This document shows, piece after piece, positions 35,982 to 48,857 of a stretch of DNA of 64,000 nucleotides. A program made the translations under genes and the position numbers. The notes under the pieces were generated by a model. That model had not been told where the DNA came from and did no database searches. It worked only from the letters and a program-made list of their open reading frames with translations. Source of the DNA: Hevea brasiliensis. Lineage: Eukaryota; Streptophyta; Magnoliopsida; Malpighiales; Euphorbiaceae. The stretch spans positions 42,743,593-42,807,592 of the forward strand of contig NC_079496.1 of the NCBI RefSeq assembly GCF_030052815.1, given 5' to 3'. Each line of letters starts with the position of its first letter. The stretch's first letter is position 1.

Positions 35982-36740
35982 ATCGCTTTATTTCTTCTAG
36001 ACAATTTCTTTTTGCTGTCTTTATTTTTGTTTATCATGATGTTTGCTGAACTCACCATGAGTGAGTAGTTTTCATATTCTAGAATTGGGAGAGTAATGCT
36101 TGTAATCATTGTTATGGATGAACATTAAGTTTTATTTATTGGATTTGAGATTTGTTCCTTGATTTAATTTCTTGTGATCTTAATGCATGCCATGTGTTGG
36201 TACCAACTTGGTAATAATTATATATATTAATTGAAGGACTTAAAGGTGAAGATTAATATTAGAAAATCAAAATTTTGAACCTAGGAATTCTAACCTAGAC
36301 ATAGGCTGATACCTTTGTGGAGTTTCAAAATTGATCAAAGACCTTAAAGGATTTTAATTAATTTGATCGCCACGAAAGTCGAGTTTAAGTTAATTAGAAT
36401 ACACCCTAGATGCCTTGAGAAAGGACTTAGGATACCTTAGGATTAATTTCCATCAAGGCAAACAATTCTCAATCTAGTAAATAAATAAGATAACACCCAT
36501 AGTAAAATTCAAGTATGAAATCTGAATTCTGGAATTATTCCAAAATAGATTACTTCATTTTAAGTTTATCATTTTAGTATTTAAAATCAATAACTTTTAT
36601 CCCCTCATTGTTCGATAGCTTAAACAGTCAAAATTACTGTATAGATTGGTACTTACTAATCAAATTTCTCATGGGAACGATGCTTTACTCATCACTTTAT
36701 TACTTATTAACGATCCGTGCACTTCCAGCGGTTGTAAAAC
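35982..36740 (+). repeat. Element H, right piece: Athila-like LTR 3' part
   Basis: The stretch from the copia insertion to about 36740 has no open frame. It resembles the 3' half of Athila-type LTRs: a TGAACATTAAGTTTTATTT region, a CGAAAGTCGAGTTTAAG box and an end reading GGGAACGATGCTTTACTCAT then CGATCCGTGCACTTCC. The family call is from memory of such LTRs and is tentative. Confidence 0.45.
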
Positions 36741-38484
36741 CAGCAAACAGAAACCCAACCAAAAGTGACCTAAAATTGGCTTGAATCCCGGTAACCACAG
36801 GCTGGACCTGGAAAAATAATCATATGAATAGTAAATGTTCAAATGGGCATAACTTACTTCAAGAAGCTCCAATTGAGCTAATTCTTGAACCCATAAAAAG
36901 CTTAAACATAGTAGAACATTTTTCATGAAGATTAGGAACCCTAACTATGAACCTAACCCAATCAATTTACTAGGCAAATTTAATTCATCAAATCTGCTTG
37001 GATCAAAATTGACCTAGAAATTTTAGACTTTAGGCCATCCGACCAGTTGTGGAAAAAATGCCATAACTCAGCCTACAAAATTGCAAATGCAGTGATTCAA
37101 AAGTCAAAATTTTCATAAAACCTAGAACTACAACTTTGATGTTTTGACTAAAACCCAGAACCAAATACAACTTAGGGAAATTGCTAGGAGAATTCAGGAC
37201 TTCCCAATCTAGAAATTCCTGCACCTAGACAAATTGACCATTTGACACCCGGATAGTAAATGAACCATAACTTTCAATAGAAAACTCCAATTAAGATGAA
37301 ACAAATTGATATGAAAACTTAAGAAATAGGGCTACAATTTTGATTTAGGAACCTTGCTCAAATCCTGAGTGTAAGGACCTCAAATATGGGTTGCAAAACC
37401 TGACCTGAACCTGAAATCCTGGATGTACAGGGTTTAGAAGTTGAGGTTAGTTAAACTGTCATAACTCATCCTACATAGCTTGAAAATTTGTGATTCTTGA
37501 ACCTATGTGACCAGGAACATAAGGGAATAACTCATATGAAGAATATTAGGCCAAAATATGATTGTAGCTTGTCCAAATGGCTAGACAAAATGAGGTTCTA
37601 GAATCTGTCAAGTTCTGGAACAGTAAAGGGTCAGTGAACCAATCTTGGTAAATTGACCATATCTTAAGCTAAAAAACTCCAAATTGAATGATTCAAAAGG
37701 AAAATTAAAGTTAACACATAAAGAAATAGCTTCCATGAAGGAAGTATGGCCAAATGGACTATGCATCTTGGCCAAATTGCTAGAGGAAATTAAGGTATAA
37801 AATCTGAAATCCATGAAATTTTCACGGACAAGTTGGAATATGAATGGTATGCCACTTAAATGACTTAATGAACACCTTAATTATGTGAATACGTAGTTAG
37901 GGCTTGTATTCCCATCATAAATAGAACTTATGATACTTTGCCAACATAACTTGAAATATGAATTGTAATCACCATAAATGAATTCTTGAATGTGTAAATG
38001 ATGTGAAAATGTCATTTAGGACTTATATTCCTATTATGAATAAAAAATGAGAATATTCGAACCTGAGTGACATATGAAATGTTATCATAAATTAGATAAG
38101 AAATTGTAAATGTTAAATATATGATGTGATTGGTAAATTGTGATTCATATGAATGAAATCTATGAATACATGCATTATGTGAAAATAAAAATGGGCGTTG
38201 TGTTCCCACTAGGAATAGAAGTAAAATGCTACAAAATACAAATAAAAAATATAATGAAATAAGAAAACATATGAACACTTAATGGTACTAATGTGCCCAT
38301 ATATTGCCTATACATGTGTATCAGATTAGATAGATTGCCATGCCAATAGGGGATTGATTTGTTAGTACTGTGTAAGGCTTTATGCTCGTTATTAAGGCTT
38401 TATACCTGTTCATGGCTTGTATGCCCGATTATGTGTTACCATGGCTTCTTAGCCATATTGATTGCATACGTAGTTGACGTTATG
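36741..38484 (+). repeat. Element I, left part: module-rich Tekay-like LTR
   Basis: The piece consists mainly of six or so degenerate modules (CATAACT ... CTCCAATTG ... GATTCAAAA ... ACTTTGATG/CATGAAG) as in the LTRs of A and C but more numerous, then AT-rich DNA with repeated TATGAAT stretches. Its start is missing. It is interrupted at 38484 by solo LTR J and continues at 40574. No gene is seen. Confidence 0.7.
38480..38484. repeat. Target site duplication TTATG (left copy) of solo LTR J
   Basis: TTATG precedes the LTR start TGTCACACCC and is repeated at 40569-40573. Confidence 0.92.
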
Positions 38485-40568
38485 TGTCACACCCTATCCC
38501 TCTGTAAGGCATAATATGGTCCCGTAGTATACCTAATGAATTATCAAACTTCACCTACTAATAAGCCATTAAATACACTACAAGGGATTTTAAACCTTTT
38601 CTTATTTCTTTTTACAGTGGTGAGCACTTTTGACAAGTGTTAAAATATTTTTAATTGAAGTGAAACCAAATAACAAATCTGAGTATCAATAATTTCTGTA
38701 AAAATTTTGGCAGAGTGCCATATGTATTTTAAATAAAACAGTTCTTCAAAAACCTGTAAAAAACACTTCCAATAAATTTGTTCAATTCCTAAACTCCAAT
38801 AACAGTTCAACACAATAAATTTCTCAACTCAATTCAACATCAATTTTCCTGTGTTTCCAAAAGCTGAGATAAGAGAAATATGTCAGAATATTTTTACAAG
38901 CCAAAATAATTTACAATTTTAGTTTACAACTGCTCAAGACCAAGTACAATATATACGTACAGTGCACATACATTATAACAAAAACTACAAAATATGGTAT
39001 ACTCAATATACCTGGCGAAATCTCAAAATGTAGCACAAGCAACCTACTCTGCTGCTCTGTCCGTCTGTCTACTTGCGACAGTAATGAAAAAGCTATCGCT
39101 GAGCCAATGTCTCAGTGGTGCACAACATTAAGAAAATACAATTTAAAACCATAAACCATAAATCATATGAACTGTAGATACTTAAAATCATAGTTAAATT
39201 CAAAAGACAGTGAATGTCATAAAGAATTAAACTCTATTTCACAATATCACAATAAATATCAATAAATCACACACATAGCTTAACCATGATTCCATAGTCC
39301 AATTCGTCCCAAAAGCCGATGGCTAGTGAGGAATAACATAGCTAGCTAGCAAATAAATGAGTACTCATCCTATTCGTCCTCAACTGACACACACCTCAAC
39401 ACTTCAGTCAGAGAGGGAATTCAAAGCCAATTCGTCCCACTAGACAAGCTAGCGAGGAATTTAATCAATATACATGATAGCCGTGGTTTCAAACCATTTG
39501 CAATGTTTTTCAAGCAATAAGTATCCATCAAATATCATTTAAATAAATTTCCACAATTTAAACAATAACAGACAAATTGTCATAATTTATTTCAATTGAA
39601 AATTCAAAAGAAATAACTGTTATGCACAAACCTCTAAAGAGTAACCTCTTAGCCCTGACTCAGTGTTTCCTTCCCCTTCCCTGAGTTTTTGCTAACACTT
39701 TTGAAGCTTTTTTAAAACTCACCAAAACTTATCTTTCTTGCTCCCTTATTGCTGCTGCCCAAGGTGTGTAGACAAGGTTTAGTGAAGGAACCTAGTGGAA
39801 AATGTGACTTGATCATGGTTGCATGGAGCTCACCATGGACGGCTATGGAGTTCTTTCAATGGTGAGTGTTTCGGCTGGTTTTTTGTGAAGGTTGAAGATG
39901 ATCAATTTCTGCCCACTAAGACTTATTTTATATCTCTCATAATGTAGTTAGTGGAGCACTAAACTTTGGTTAATGATTTAATAATCCAAAGTTTCCAATT
40001 TTATAATTGTCACCATTCTTCCACTATTTACATTATGTACCACAATTTAATTTTTTCATCACATTTTCAAAGTTTAATATCATTTATTTTTAATGGAAAT
40101 TTAGGTCAAAAGACAACTAGGTGTGTCAATTTACCAAAATGCCCCTATTCGGGTTGTATTCCCGATTTTTCGATAACACCAGTTTTGTGGTTTTCTCGAT
40201 TTCTCGTTTTTCTTTGTACTAATTAATTAATTTTTCTTTGATATTTCTAATGACATTTATACTTCAATAATTCTTTAATTATGTCTCGAAATTAAATTAC
40301 GAGGGTTCCTTACAGTCCTGGGGTCAGCTATTGCCTGTGCTGTAACTTTCCCGTGCGGTCAGCCATCACTGCGGTGTTGGCTCATTTAACTTGGTTTCAT
40401 TTCATTGCTATTATTTTTCCTTTGTTTTTCTTGTATTTTCTTTTCTTGGATTTCATTATTTTATGTCTCCTCACTAATATTTAAATTTAGTTCTATGCAT
40501 CCTAGCTGTCCGGACAGACACTAGTCACCGGAACAGTAGAACGCACTACCGAACATAGGAGTATTACA
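38485..40568 (-). repeat. Element J: solo L-type LTR (2,084 bp)
   Basis: On the + strand it runs TGTCACACCC to GTATTACA, the L-family ends in reverse, with no internal region and with exact TTATG duplications. It is shorter than the D LTR because internal parts are missing, for example between GTTTTTGCTAAC (about 39695) and the AAACTCACCAAAAC stretch. Solo LTRs arise by recombination between the two LTRs of one element. Confidence 0.92.
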
Positions 40569-40573
40569 TTATG
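40569..40573. repeat. Target site duplication TTATG (right copy) of solo LTR J
   Basis: Exact match to 38480-38484. Confidence 0.92.
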
Positions 40574-41711
40574 CGTCCCATGATATGAAGGCCCGAGGCA
40601 CCACGGTGTCCAGTGCCAGGGACCCGCGTATCCAGTTCAGTTAGCCTGTCATAGGTTACTTGGGTAGTGTAATAAGTTAAGAATATTAGAAATTAAATAA
40701 ATGAGTGAGAAAGATCTAAAATGAACTAGATTGGTTCTAAAAATTTATTTATTATGAAATGATCCAAAATACATAGAAAATGTTAAGTAAAGCAATGAAA
40801 AGGCTAGAAAAATAAGTATAACTTAAATAATTATTACAACTGCATCTTCCATAATAATATAAACATAAATTCAATATTTTTATTAATTTTATATATTGTA
40901 TATTATTATTGTAAACTTATGAAATAAGCACTTCCAAAGAACAATAAAAATGACAAAAGATATTTAATATTAAAAATTTCATATTAAATCAAAATAATTC
41001 TTAATTACACAAATTATGCTATATTTTTATCTTTATTATATATGTTATTTTCTTGTTATATTATTGCACCGCTAAGCAAAAATGCTTAGCGCGATGGATT
41101 GTTTCCTCACGTAGGTACTAAAGATAAGGCCCAGCAGGCTTCAGACTGGGATTTCGGAGATCAAATCTGTAGTGTCACATTTTGTCACCTCACTCAGCAA
41201 TGCATCCTGGTAGGGTCTACCAGGCCATATTAGGTTATTTTTGTTCATTGTAATTAATTATAAAGTTTGTAATAAAAATTGTGAAGTTGTAATTGATCAT
41301 AGAAGTTTGTAATGTAAATCATGAATTTATTTAATTAATTTGTATATCATATAAATAATTAAATTTGAGAAATTTTATATATGTATTGAGCATGAATGGA
41401 TATGTATAGAAATGAATATGGAATTGAAATACATAAATGATATTTGAAATGATGAGATGGTTATGATGAACATGGATGAGATTATTATTAGAAAATATTA
41501 TTGAGATTTTTAAATAGGTGAATAGTAAAACACGCCAAACGGTAATAAAATAGGGAAAACTTCATCAGTTTCTCCTTTGAATATAATTGATTTTAAAATA
41601 TAACGAGATTAAAATTAATAAAGGAATTAAGTAAGATAAGATAAAATACTCTGGCACAGAGTGTGGCAGTCCTTGCTCGGCTATATTGTAGACCGAGTAA
41701 GGGGTGTTATA
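40574..41711 (+). repeat. Element I, right part: 3' end of a Tekay-like LTR
   Basis: It aligns with the last kilobase of the LTRs of A (5230-6133) and C: the AGGCCCGAGGCACC box, CATAGGTTACTTGGG, a TTATTGCACC(G/A)CTAAGC block, and the end GTAAGGGGTGTTATA (41711), a mutated form of the family terminus. It meets the RNase H codons of element K exactly at 41712, so this LTR's parent element inserted in K. No gene is seen. Confidence 0.82.
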
Positions 41712-42923
41712 AGAAGCATCACTGTAGGTGGTGTATTCTTTACCCAGTGCAGGTAAAGTTAAGACCAGAGCTTCAGTCAAATACTTCTTCAACCTGTCAA
41801 AGCTCTCCTGACATCTATCAGTCCATTCAAATCTAACACCCTTTCACAGGAATTTAGTTAAAGGGGAACCTATCATAGATAATCCCTTCACAAATCTGTA
41901 GTAATAACCAGCTAAACCATGGAAATTATGAACTTTTGTAACATTCTTAGGCAGCTTCCAATTAAGAATAGCTTCTACCTTGCTAGGATCCACCTTAATT
42001 CCCTCTCCTGTCACAATATGCTCTAAAAAGGCAATCCCCTTCAGCCAAAACTCACATTTGAATAGTTTGTCATACAACTGTTTCTTCCTCAAAGTCTGCA
42101 ATACAATTCTCAGGTGCCTATCATGCTCCTCTGCATTCTTCGAATACACCAGAATATCATCAATAAACACCACTACAAACAGGTCAAGATATGGCTTGAA
42201 GATTGTGTTTATCAGGTCCATAAATGCAGCTGGAGCATTAGTTAACCCGAATGGCATCACCAAAAATTCATAGTGGTTATACCAAGTCCTAAAAGCAGTT
42301 TTGGGAATACTTTGCTCCTGCACTCTCAGCTGGTAGTATCCTGATCTCAGATCTATCTTGAAAAACACAGTTGCATCTTCTAGCTGAGCAAACAAATCAT
42401 CTATCCTTGGTAGAGGATACCTATTCTTCACTGTCACCTTGTTCAGCTGTCTGTAGTCTATACACAGATGGAGAGTAACATCCTTCCTTTTAACAAACAA
42501 CACTGGTGCTCCCTATGGTGACACACTAGGGCGTATGAGCCCTTTATCTAGCAACTCCTATAATTGCACCTTCAATTCCTTTAATTCAATAGCCGCCATC
42601 CTATATGGAGTGATAGAGATTAGCTCCACACCCGGCATAACGTCAATCTCAAACTGCATCTCTCTTTCCAGGGGTAGTCTTGGCAATTCATCAGGAAAAA
42701 TATCTAAAAAATCACACACCGTAAGGATATCCTTAAGATTTGGAATCCCTACCTGGGTGTCTATCACATAAGCCAGATAAGCTTCACACCCCCTTTGAAT
42801 CATCTTTTTAGCTAGTGCAGCTGAAATGAGATTAGAAGACAATAACTGCCTCTCCCCGTGTATTATTACATCTGCATACTCAGAAAGACCAAAAGTGACT
42901 ATCTTCAATTTACAGTCAATCAT
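41712..42923 (-). pseudogene. Reverse transcriptase (and RNase H start) of element K
   Basis: 42558-42923 is the protease-RT linker (IFPDELPRLPLEREMQFEID). RT follows at 41844-42550 with [25 protein letters not shown] and the catalytic FIDD (about 42160). The YSDAS codons of RNase H end the fragment at 41712. Three stops interrupt it: two near 42515-42560 that replace Gln and Trp codons by single C-to-T/G-to-A changes, and one near 41845. Confidence 0.87.
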
Positions 42924-43041
42924 TACATGCCCAAGATAATATCATAGTCTCTGAAGGGCATTTCAATCAAATCTGACAGGAATTTATATCCTTGAATTAC
43001 TAATGGACAATTCTTTTACAATCAAATTTGATAGATAAGCT

Positions 43042-44433
43042 TCACACTTTCACTTCTTGCCCTAAGGGGCTAGTCACCAGCATATCAAATTCCATTTTTA
43101 TGTAAAGAATAGCAGTAGAACAGACAATTCTAGCACTAACATACGAATGAGTAGAGCCGGGATCAAACAACACATAGACATCCCGTTTAAATATTGAGAA
43201 TGTACCAACTACTACATCGAAGGTCTCTGTTTCTTCCCTCTGACACATAGTGTACACCCTAGATGGTGCACCACTCTGCTCAGGTTCGTTCACTGTGCTT
43301 TGACTGCCAGTAGTATGGCCTCGACCTCTGCCTCTACCTCTGCTAACTATCTGTGAACCTCTCGGGGCAAAACCCTGAACTAATCCTTCTGCTGTGGTTT
43401 ATGGCATAGGTTGATGTGCACTAGTGCAATCCCAAGTGAAATGCCCAGTTCCACCTCAATTATAACAGGCTCCAGTGGCTCTAAAACATATCCCTCCATG
43501 CTCCTTACCACAAGTTTCATAGGTGTAAACTGAGGATGTTCCCCTAATCATCTGTTGACTAGATCAGGGTGGCCTCTGTATTGAAGATCTACCTCTACCA
43601 TATCTGTGAGTACAGGGTCCCCCAAAGTTCTTTCTCTTTCCCAAACTACTGCCTGAACCCTGACCAGCAGTCTTCGCACCCTTTTCCTTTTCTCCCTTTT
43701 TAGTTATCCCTTATAACTCTATTCTTTCTAACTCAAGGGCCTGTGAGATCAATTCTGAGAAATTTTCATGTCAAAAACCAACCACTTTTAGCCTCAAGCT
43801 AGGCCTCAAAACAGCTTCAAATCTCTTGCATCTGTCTCTACTAGTGGTAAGCAGACCCCCTGTATAGTGGCTTATATGGAAGAACTCTCTCTCATACTCA
43901 ACTACTGATCTATTTCCTTGCTTTAAACTTAAGAACTCTTAGAGCTTCATGTCAACATATGTATCTGGGACATATTTCTACCTGAATTCTCTAAGGAAAT
44001 TTCCTATGTCAGAACTAGAGGCTCCAATAAACTATTAGGGATGGTCTTCAACCATTCATAGGCATCCCCTTATAGTAAGGAAACTGCATACTCAAATTTT
44101 AGGGCATCCGTACATGTAGCTTCTTGAAGACCCTTTCCATCCTTTCTAGCCATTGCTCTACTTCTAACGGATCCACAATGCCTTTAAATTTTATAGCCCC
44201 ATACTTCATCAACTTTTCATACTATTTTGATGGGGGTTGGGCTTGTACTGGTGCTTATACTTGCACATTTCTAGCATCTACTGGAATAGTGCAGCCATCT
44301 ACTGTGCAAATTGCGTAGGAAACTGCATGGGAGGAATCTGTCCAGCCTGCCCTCCTACACCCTGAGGGGTTGGGGCCTCTCCTTGAGCTTTAGTTACAAC
44401 TGATTGTTCCACAGAATGATCTCCCTCTTCCAT
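43042..44433 (-). pseudogene. gag and protease of element K
   Basis: The start ATG is at 44433 (MEEGDHSV). The gag capsid-like region lies around 44030-44240 with stops. The zinc knuckle near 43450-43490 has its second Cys changed to a TGA stop. The protease frame 43042-43293 holds VLFDPGSTHSYV, sharing the Asp-Pro-Gly site with D. The copy is more decayed than D. Confidence 0.82.
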
Positions 44434-44605
44434 ATCAAATCACAGAGATTTCTACCTCCTGAATAACAAACACAAGGAAAATTTTCCCTCATTAGTCCAT
44501 TCTCATTATGTAAATGTACTATATATATCAATTTATAACATTTGAGCAGTTGTACTTATGAAGAAATATTTCAAACATATAATTCAAAACTTGCATTAAA
44601 AACTT

Positions 44606-44617
44606 GCTCTGATACCA
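44606..44617 (-). other. Primer binding site of element K
   Basis: TGGTATCAGAGC in element sense, eight bases after the LTR stub, identical to that of D. Confidence 0.9.
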
Positions 44618-44733
44618 CTAAAACATGTCACACCTTACCCCTCTGTAAGGTATGACATGATCCCATAGTATACCTAATGAATTACCAAACTCTGCATACC
44701 GATAATCCATTAAATATACTACAAGGGATTTTA

Positions 44734-45006
44734 AGAGATGCACTTAAATTATATAGATGTTCTTAAGTACATTTGTATATTATTTTATAGCATTTAGATA
44801 AGTAATCTCATGCATAATCATTGATTTCATCAACTTTTGTAAATTCCATTGCCAAGCTTTAAATTCTATGTTTTCTGTATGTTTTCAGGTGTTTTGAAGA
44901 AGTTCCAAGGCAAAGGAGTAAAGAAGAATGCTTGGAAAGAACAAAGGACAGAGAAGTGTTTTTGATACACTTTACACGGGTCATGTAAGCAAAGCCACAG
45001 ACCCAT
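44734..45006 (+). repeat. Athila-like LTR fragment (5' part)
   Basis: It abuts the broken LTR stub of K on the left and LTR M on the right. It contains GTTTTCAGGTGTTTTGAAGA and the near-palindromic ACACGGGTCATGTAAGC stretch seen in the first part of Athila LTRs (tentative, from memory). No gene. Confidence 0.35.
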
Positions 45007-48000
45007 TGTAATGCCCTCACTTTACGTAGTCCGTACATTCGACTACTCCGGTGACCTAATATCAGTCCGAACAAGTCAGGATGACTAGAACTACAGTTCA
45101 GTGATAATAAACAGGCATAAAATGATGAAATAAATAAAAAAAATTAAAGAAAAATAAAAGAGAGAAAGTCAAACTAAGTTAAACGAGCCGACACCGAAGC
45201 GATGGGTGACTATACCAGGAAGTTATGGCGCAGACAATAGCTGACCCTGGGACCGCGAGGAACCCTCGGAATTAAGTTTCAAGACATAATTAAAGACTTA
45301 TTGAAGTATAATTGACTTTAGTAATGTAAAAAAAAAAAACAAAATTTAAAGAAATCGGCGGTACAAGGAGTAAATTGGTAGTACTGAAAAATCTGAAATA
45401 CAATCCGAAGAGGGGCATTTTGGTCATTTGACACATCGAGTTGACTTTTGACCTAAATGTCCATGAAAAATTAGTAGTATTAAATTTTTAAAATGCCATG
45501 AAAATGAGAAACTTGACATATAATGTAAATAGTGAGAAATTAGGGTGTTAATTGCAATTAGGGAAACTTAAGATTATTTAAATGCTTAATTAAGATTAAG
45601 TGGAGTACTAAGGGGACTATTTAAACATTAGTGGACAAGAAGGGCAGCACTAACATCATCTTCATCTTCTTCCTTCAACATTGCCAAATTGTTTTCTCTC
45701 CATTTTCCACCATTGTCGTCCCTTCATGCAAGCTTCAAAGGTCCATCTTCAAGCCATGATTTGCATAAATAGTCGTCATTAAAGTTAATCCTCACTTTGA
45801 AAGGAAGAAGTTGATACTAAATTCAAGAGATTTTGGTGAAGATTTAACAAGCTCCAACAATAGGTAAGTGTTCAAATTCCTTTCCTTCTTAAGTAAAGTT
45901 TGTGGAAAGCTTGAGATAAGTAAATTGATGAAGAAATTTTGAGGTTTTGATGAGTTATTATTATGTACTATTTTTGGTAGCCATGGTGATTAAAGAGCTT
46001 TGAATTGTTCTCACATGAATTTGATGGGTATTGATGTTGATTGAAGTAAATAAAAGTTCTAGTAGATTAATTATTGGTGTATGTTGAAGTTCAGTTTTTG
46101 AATTGGAAATTGATTTTGAGTTTGAAATTTTCTGCGTAATTGCTTAAATGAACAGCCATGGAATTGTTTATTAAATGAACTATTCTTAAATGTATTGCGG
46201 AGAATTAATGTTGATTAATGTGATTTAAGGTGTTAGTAAGTTAACTTTATGTATATGTGATGATTGACCAAGTGAAAATTGGAGCTTGAAAGCAATTTTG
46301 GGAGGCTTTACAATTCGGCAACTTGTTAACTTCTTAAAGAATGTTGGAATTCATGAAGTTGTTTGATGAATTGTGGTCTTAAAGATTGCTATATGTGTAT
46401 GTAAATTAGTAGTGAAGTTCTATGTTATGGTAGTGGTGAAGTTATATGTTATGGTTAGGAGTGATTATGTGTATATATTGTTAGAATTAGATTTGGTTAA
46501 TTGGAATTATAATTGGTGTATTGTTAATTGGTTATATACTGCCCAAATTAACTATAATGTGAAGGAATAGATTTAGTACCATAGCAAATCAGAATTGGTA
46601 TGGGATTTAGCAAATAAAAATGCATGTGGTTGGTGTTGAGGGAAGTATACAAGAACAGTTGCTAAATTGAGCTATAAGTGTAAAATTGTGATCCCAATTG
46701 GTATGAGGCCAATTAGAGGCAAAACTAGACATAAAATAGGCCAACATTCATGTGTATGTCATGCCAAAATTCTGCCTAGAAGTGACCTAAAAAATGATCA
46801 AATCCGGATTAGCATCACATAAGAACCCAGAAATTGATCATATGAACAGTAATCAGTCTTTTGGGCATAACTCACTCAAAATAGGTCCAAATGACCTGAA
46901 ATTTTTACCGTTGGAAAGCTTAAACATAGGGCTACAACTTTGGTGCAGACCACCAAGCCCAGAAATGCCAATTACCAAGTCAAAATGATCGCCAAAGTTG
47001 GGTTATAAAAACTGGCTGAATTGACCTTGACCTAAAAATGACCTAAACTTTGCATTATAAGTGCAACTTGACCAGCAATAGTAAAATGACCATAACTTGG
47101 TCCATAGATCTCCAAATGATATGAAATCAGTCCCAAAATTTCAATAAGACATAGATCTACAATATTGGTAATTTGACCAAAACTCAGAAATCAAGGGAAC
47201 TAGGACAATTAACTTGATTATGTTGGCACACTAAATCTGGAATTGGCACATTTGACCATAAAATCCAGAAAATTCAAATAAGCATATCTCCCACAAGAAG
47301 TGTCCAATTTAAATGAGCCATATCAATCTAGAAAGCTAAGAAAGAGACTTAAAACTTTGTTTCAGACAACTTCCTTAAGTTATAAATGTATAAGGTCAGA
47401 ATTTAAGATCAAAGCCATTGACCTAATTGAAGACCATGCCAATATAGGACCTTTGAGTCCAAGTTAACAATTTGGCTATAAATAATTCTATAAAACTTGA
47501 CAAATTATAAGTAAAATTTTTTATTAACCCTAAGACATAGGATAACAAATCCTATGAAGAATGCTAAGCCTAAATGTTACTATAAACTATCCAAATAAAT
47601 TAGTCAAATTCAATATCGAATCTGCCTATTAAGGAAACCAAAGTTTATATTTGACCTAGTTATGGTTAAATGACTATAACTTAAGTTATACAACTCCAAA
47701 TGGAGTGATTCAAAAAAGAAATTAACGAAGACACAATGAGAAACAATTTAATGAAGAGAAATCTAATAAATTTACATTGTAGCTTAGTCCAATAGACAGT
47801 AAACATTGGCCATGAAATCTGAATAACTGCAATAAAAATGCAATAAGCTTTGAAATGAAATTGGCAACATATATCAGCATGTGAGGAATGAAAAATGGAA
47901 CATATTAGTGATATTAAAACTAATTCACCTAGTGTGCATTAAAGATCGACATTATAGCTTGACTAATGAAAGAAATAGTATTAATAAAATTTAATTATTG

Positions 48001-48455
48001 AACCTTATTATTAGAAATAATTTAAATGAGTACTGAAACACTTTAAATTGTGTGTTTCAGTTAGAAAAGACACTGGGAAGGGAAAAGACCCACTGAGTCA
48101 AGGCTAAGAGGAGACTCATTAGAGGTTTGTGCACAACTAGTTTTTAATTGATTTTGTTCTAAAAATTTCATATGACTAAATGACGTATTTTCCTTCTGTA
48201 TTATGTTTATCAAGTATTGGATTTAATTCAATGATTATTGAAATTGTTATAGTATGTATGAATTTAGTTTGTGAAATGGTATTTCAATAAGTATTAAGCA
48301 TTGTTGTATATTGAATAAATTATGTTTTGGAAAATTTTGATAGAATATGTTTTTAATTGTGATGGGCAATTTGCATGGAAAAATACAAATTTATGTTTTG
48401 AAATGTGATGAGCCTAAAAATTATTGAATATTGGAATTGACTTTGAATCGAATTG
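45007..48455 (+). repeat. Element M: L-type LTR, 3' end cut by copia remnant N
   Basis: It starts TGTAATGCCC, homologous to the TGTAACACCC start, and matches J (reverse) in its first 500 bp and F and B afterwards; the L-family terminus is missing because N begins at 48456. Modules of the CCATAACT type run from 46650 to 47820. No gene is seen; short open frames here are AT-rich chance. Confidence 0.82.
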
Positions 48456-48857
48456 TGTGAAGGAACGGAAGCGTGAAAAACACAAGTTTATACCATTGAA
48501 TTCAAAAATTTTCACCTAGGGTCACATGCATCATGCAAGATTTATTTTTATCTATTTGATTTCAATGATAAACAACATATTAAAACTCTTTTAATATGTT
48601 TTTGGATCTGTATTTGCCATTTAAGATTTTAAAATTAATCAGATTAATTTTAGAACCCTAGATTAAATCAAGAACGATTACACTAACCTCTTGATGCACT
48701 GCAGCGTGTCTGCGCCTTTGAGATTCATCTTCAGGACACCAGATGTTGTCCCTCTAGCTTGTCCACACCAAGAACACCTATGGCAGCCCTTGAATAGCCT
48801 TTAAAGCCTTTTCTATTAATTAGAAATTCAAGTTCTGCCTTTTAAGAGATTAGAGAT
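48456..48857 (-). repeat. Element N: fragment of a second copia G-type LTR
   Basis: From TGTGAAGGAACGG onward the 402 bp match 25949-26350 (same orientation), with one lost base near the start. It is cut at 48857 by the start of the O LTR. GAGAT (48853-48857) may be half of O's target duplication. Confidence 0.9.

Larger units (their letters stand above)
41712..44733 (-). mobile_element. Element K: L-family Ty3 element, 5' half
   Basis: On the minus strand: a stub of 5' LTR (44733-44626) ending GGTGTGACA, an initiator-Met-type primer site (44617-44606), gag, protease, RT and the first codons of RNase H, cut at 41712 by LTR I. The LTR end, primer site, gag N-terminus (MEEGDHSV) and protease match D, so K represents the pol-bearing form of the L family. 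Many stops are present. Confidence 0.85.

Noticed and set aside
35982..36740. Possible host exon downstream of copia G
   Set aside because: No open frame of useful length, and composition and landmarks fit an LTR better.
13395..43200. Asp-Pro-Gly protease site of D and K as an inactivating mutation
   Set aside because: Both independent copies have the same residues, so it looks like a feature of the lineage and not a private loss.
44734..45006. Joining this Athila-like piece with 35982-36740 as one split LTR
   Set aside because: The 5'-like piece lies to the right of the 3'-like piece in the same orientation, so they cannot be halves of one interrupted copy without a rearrangement.
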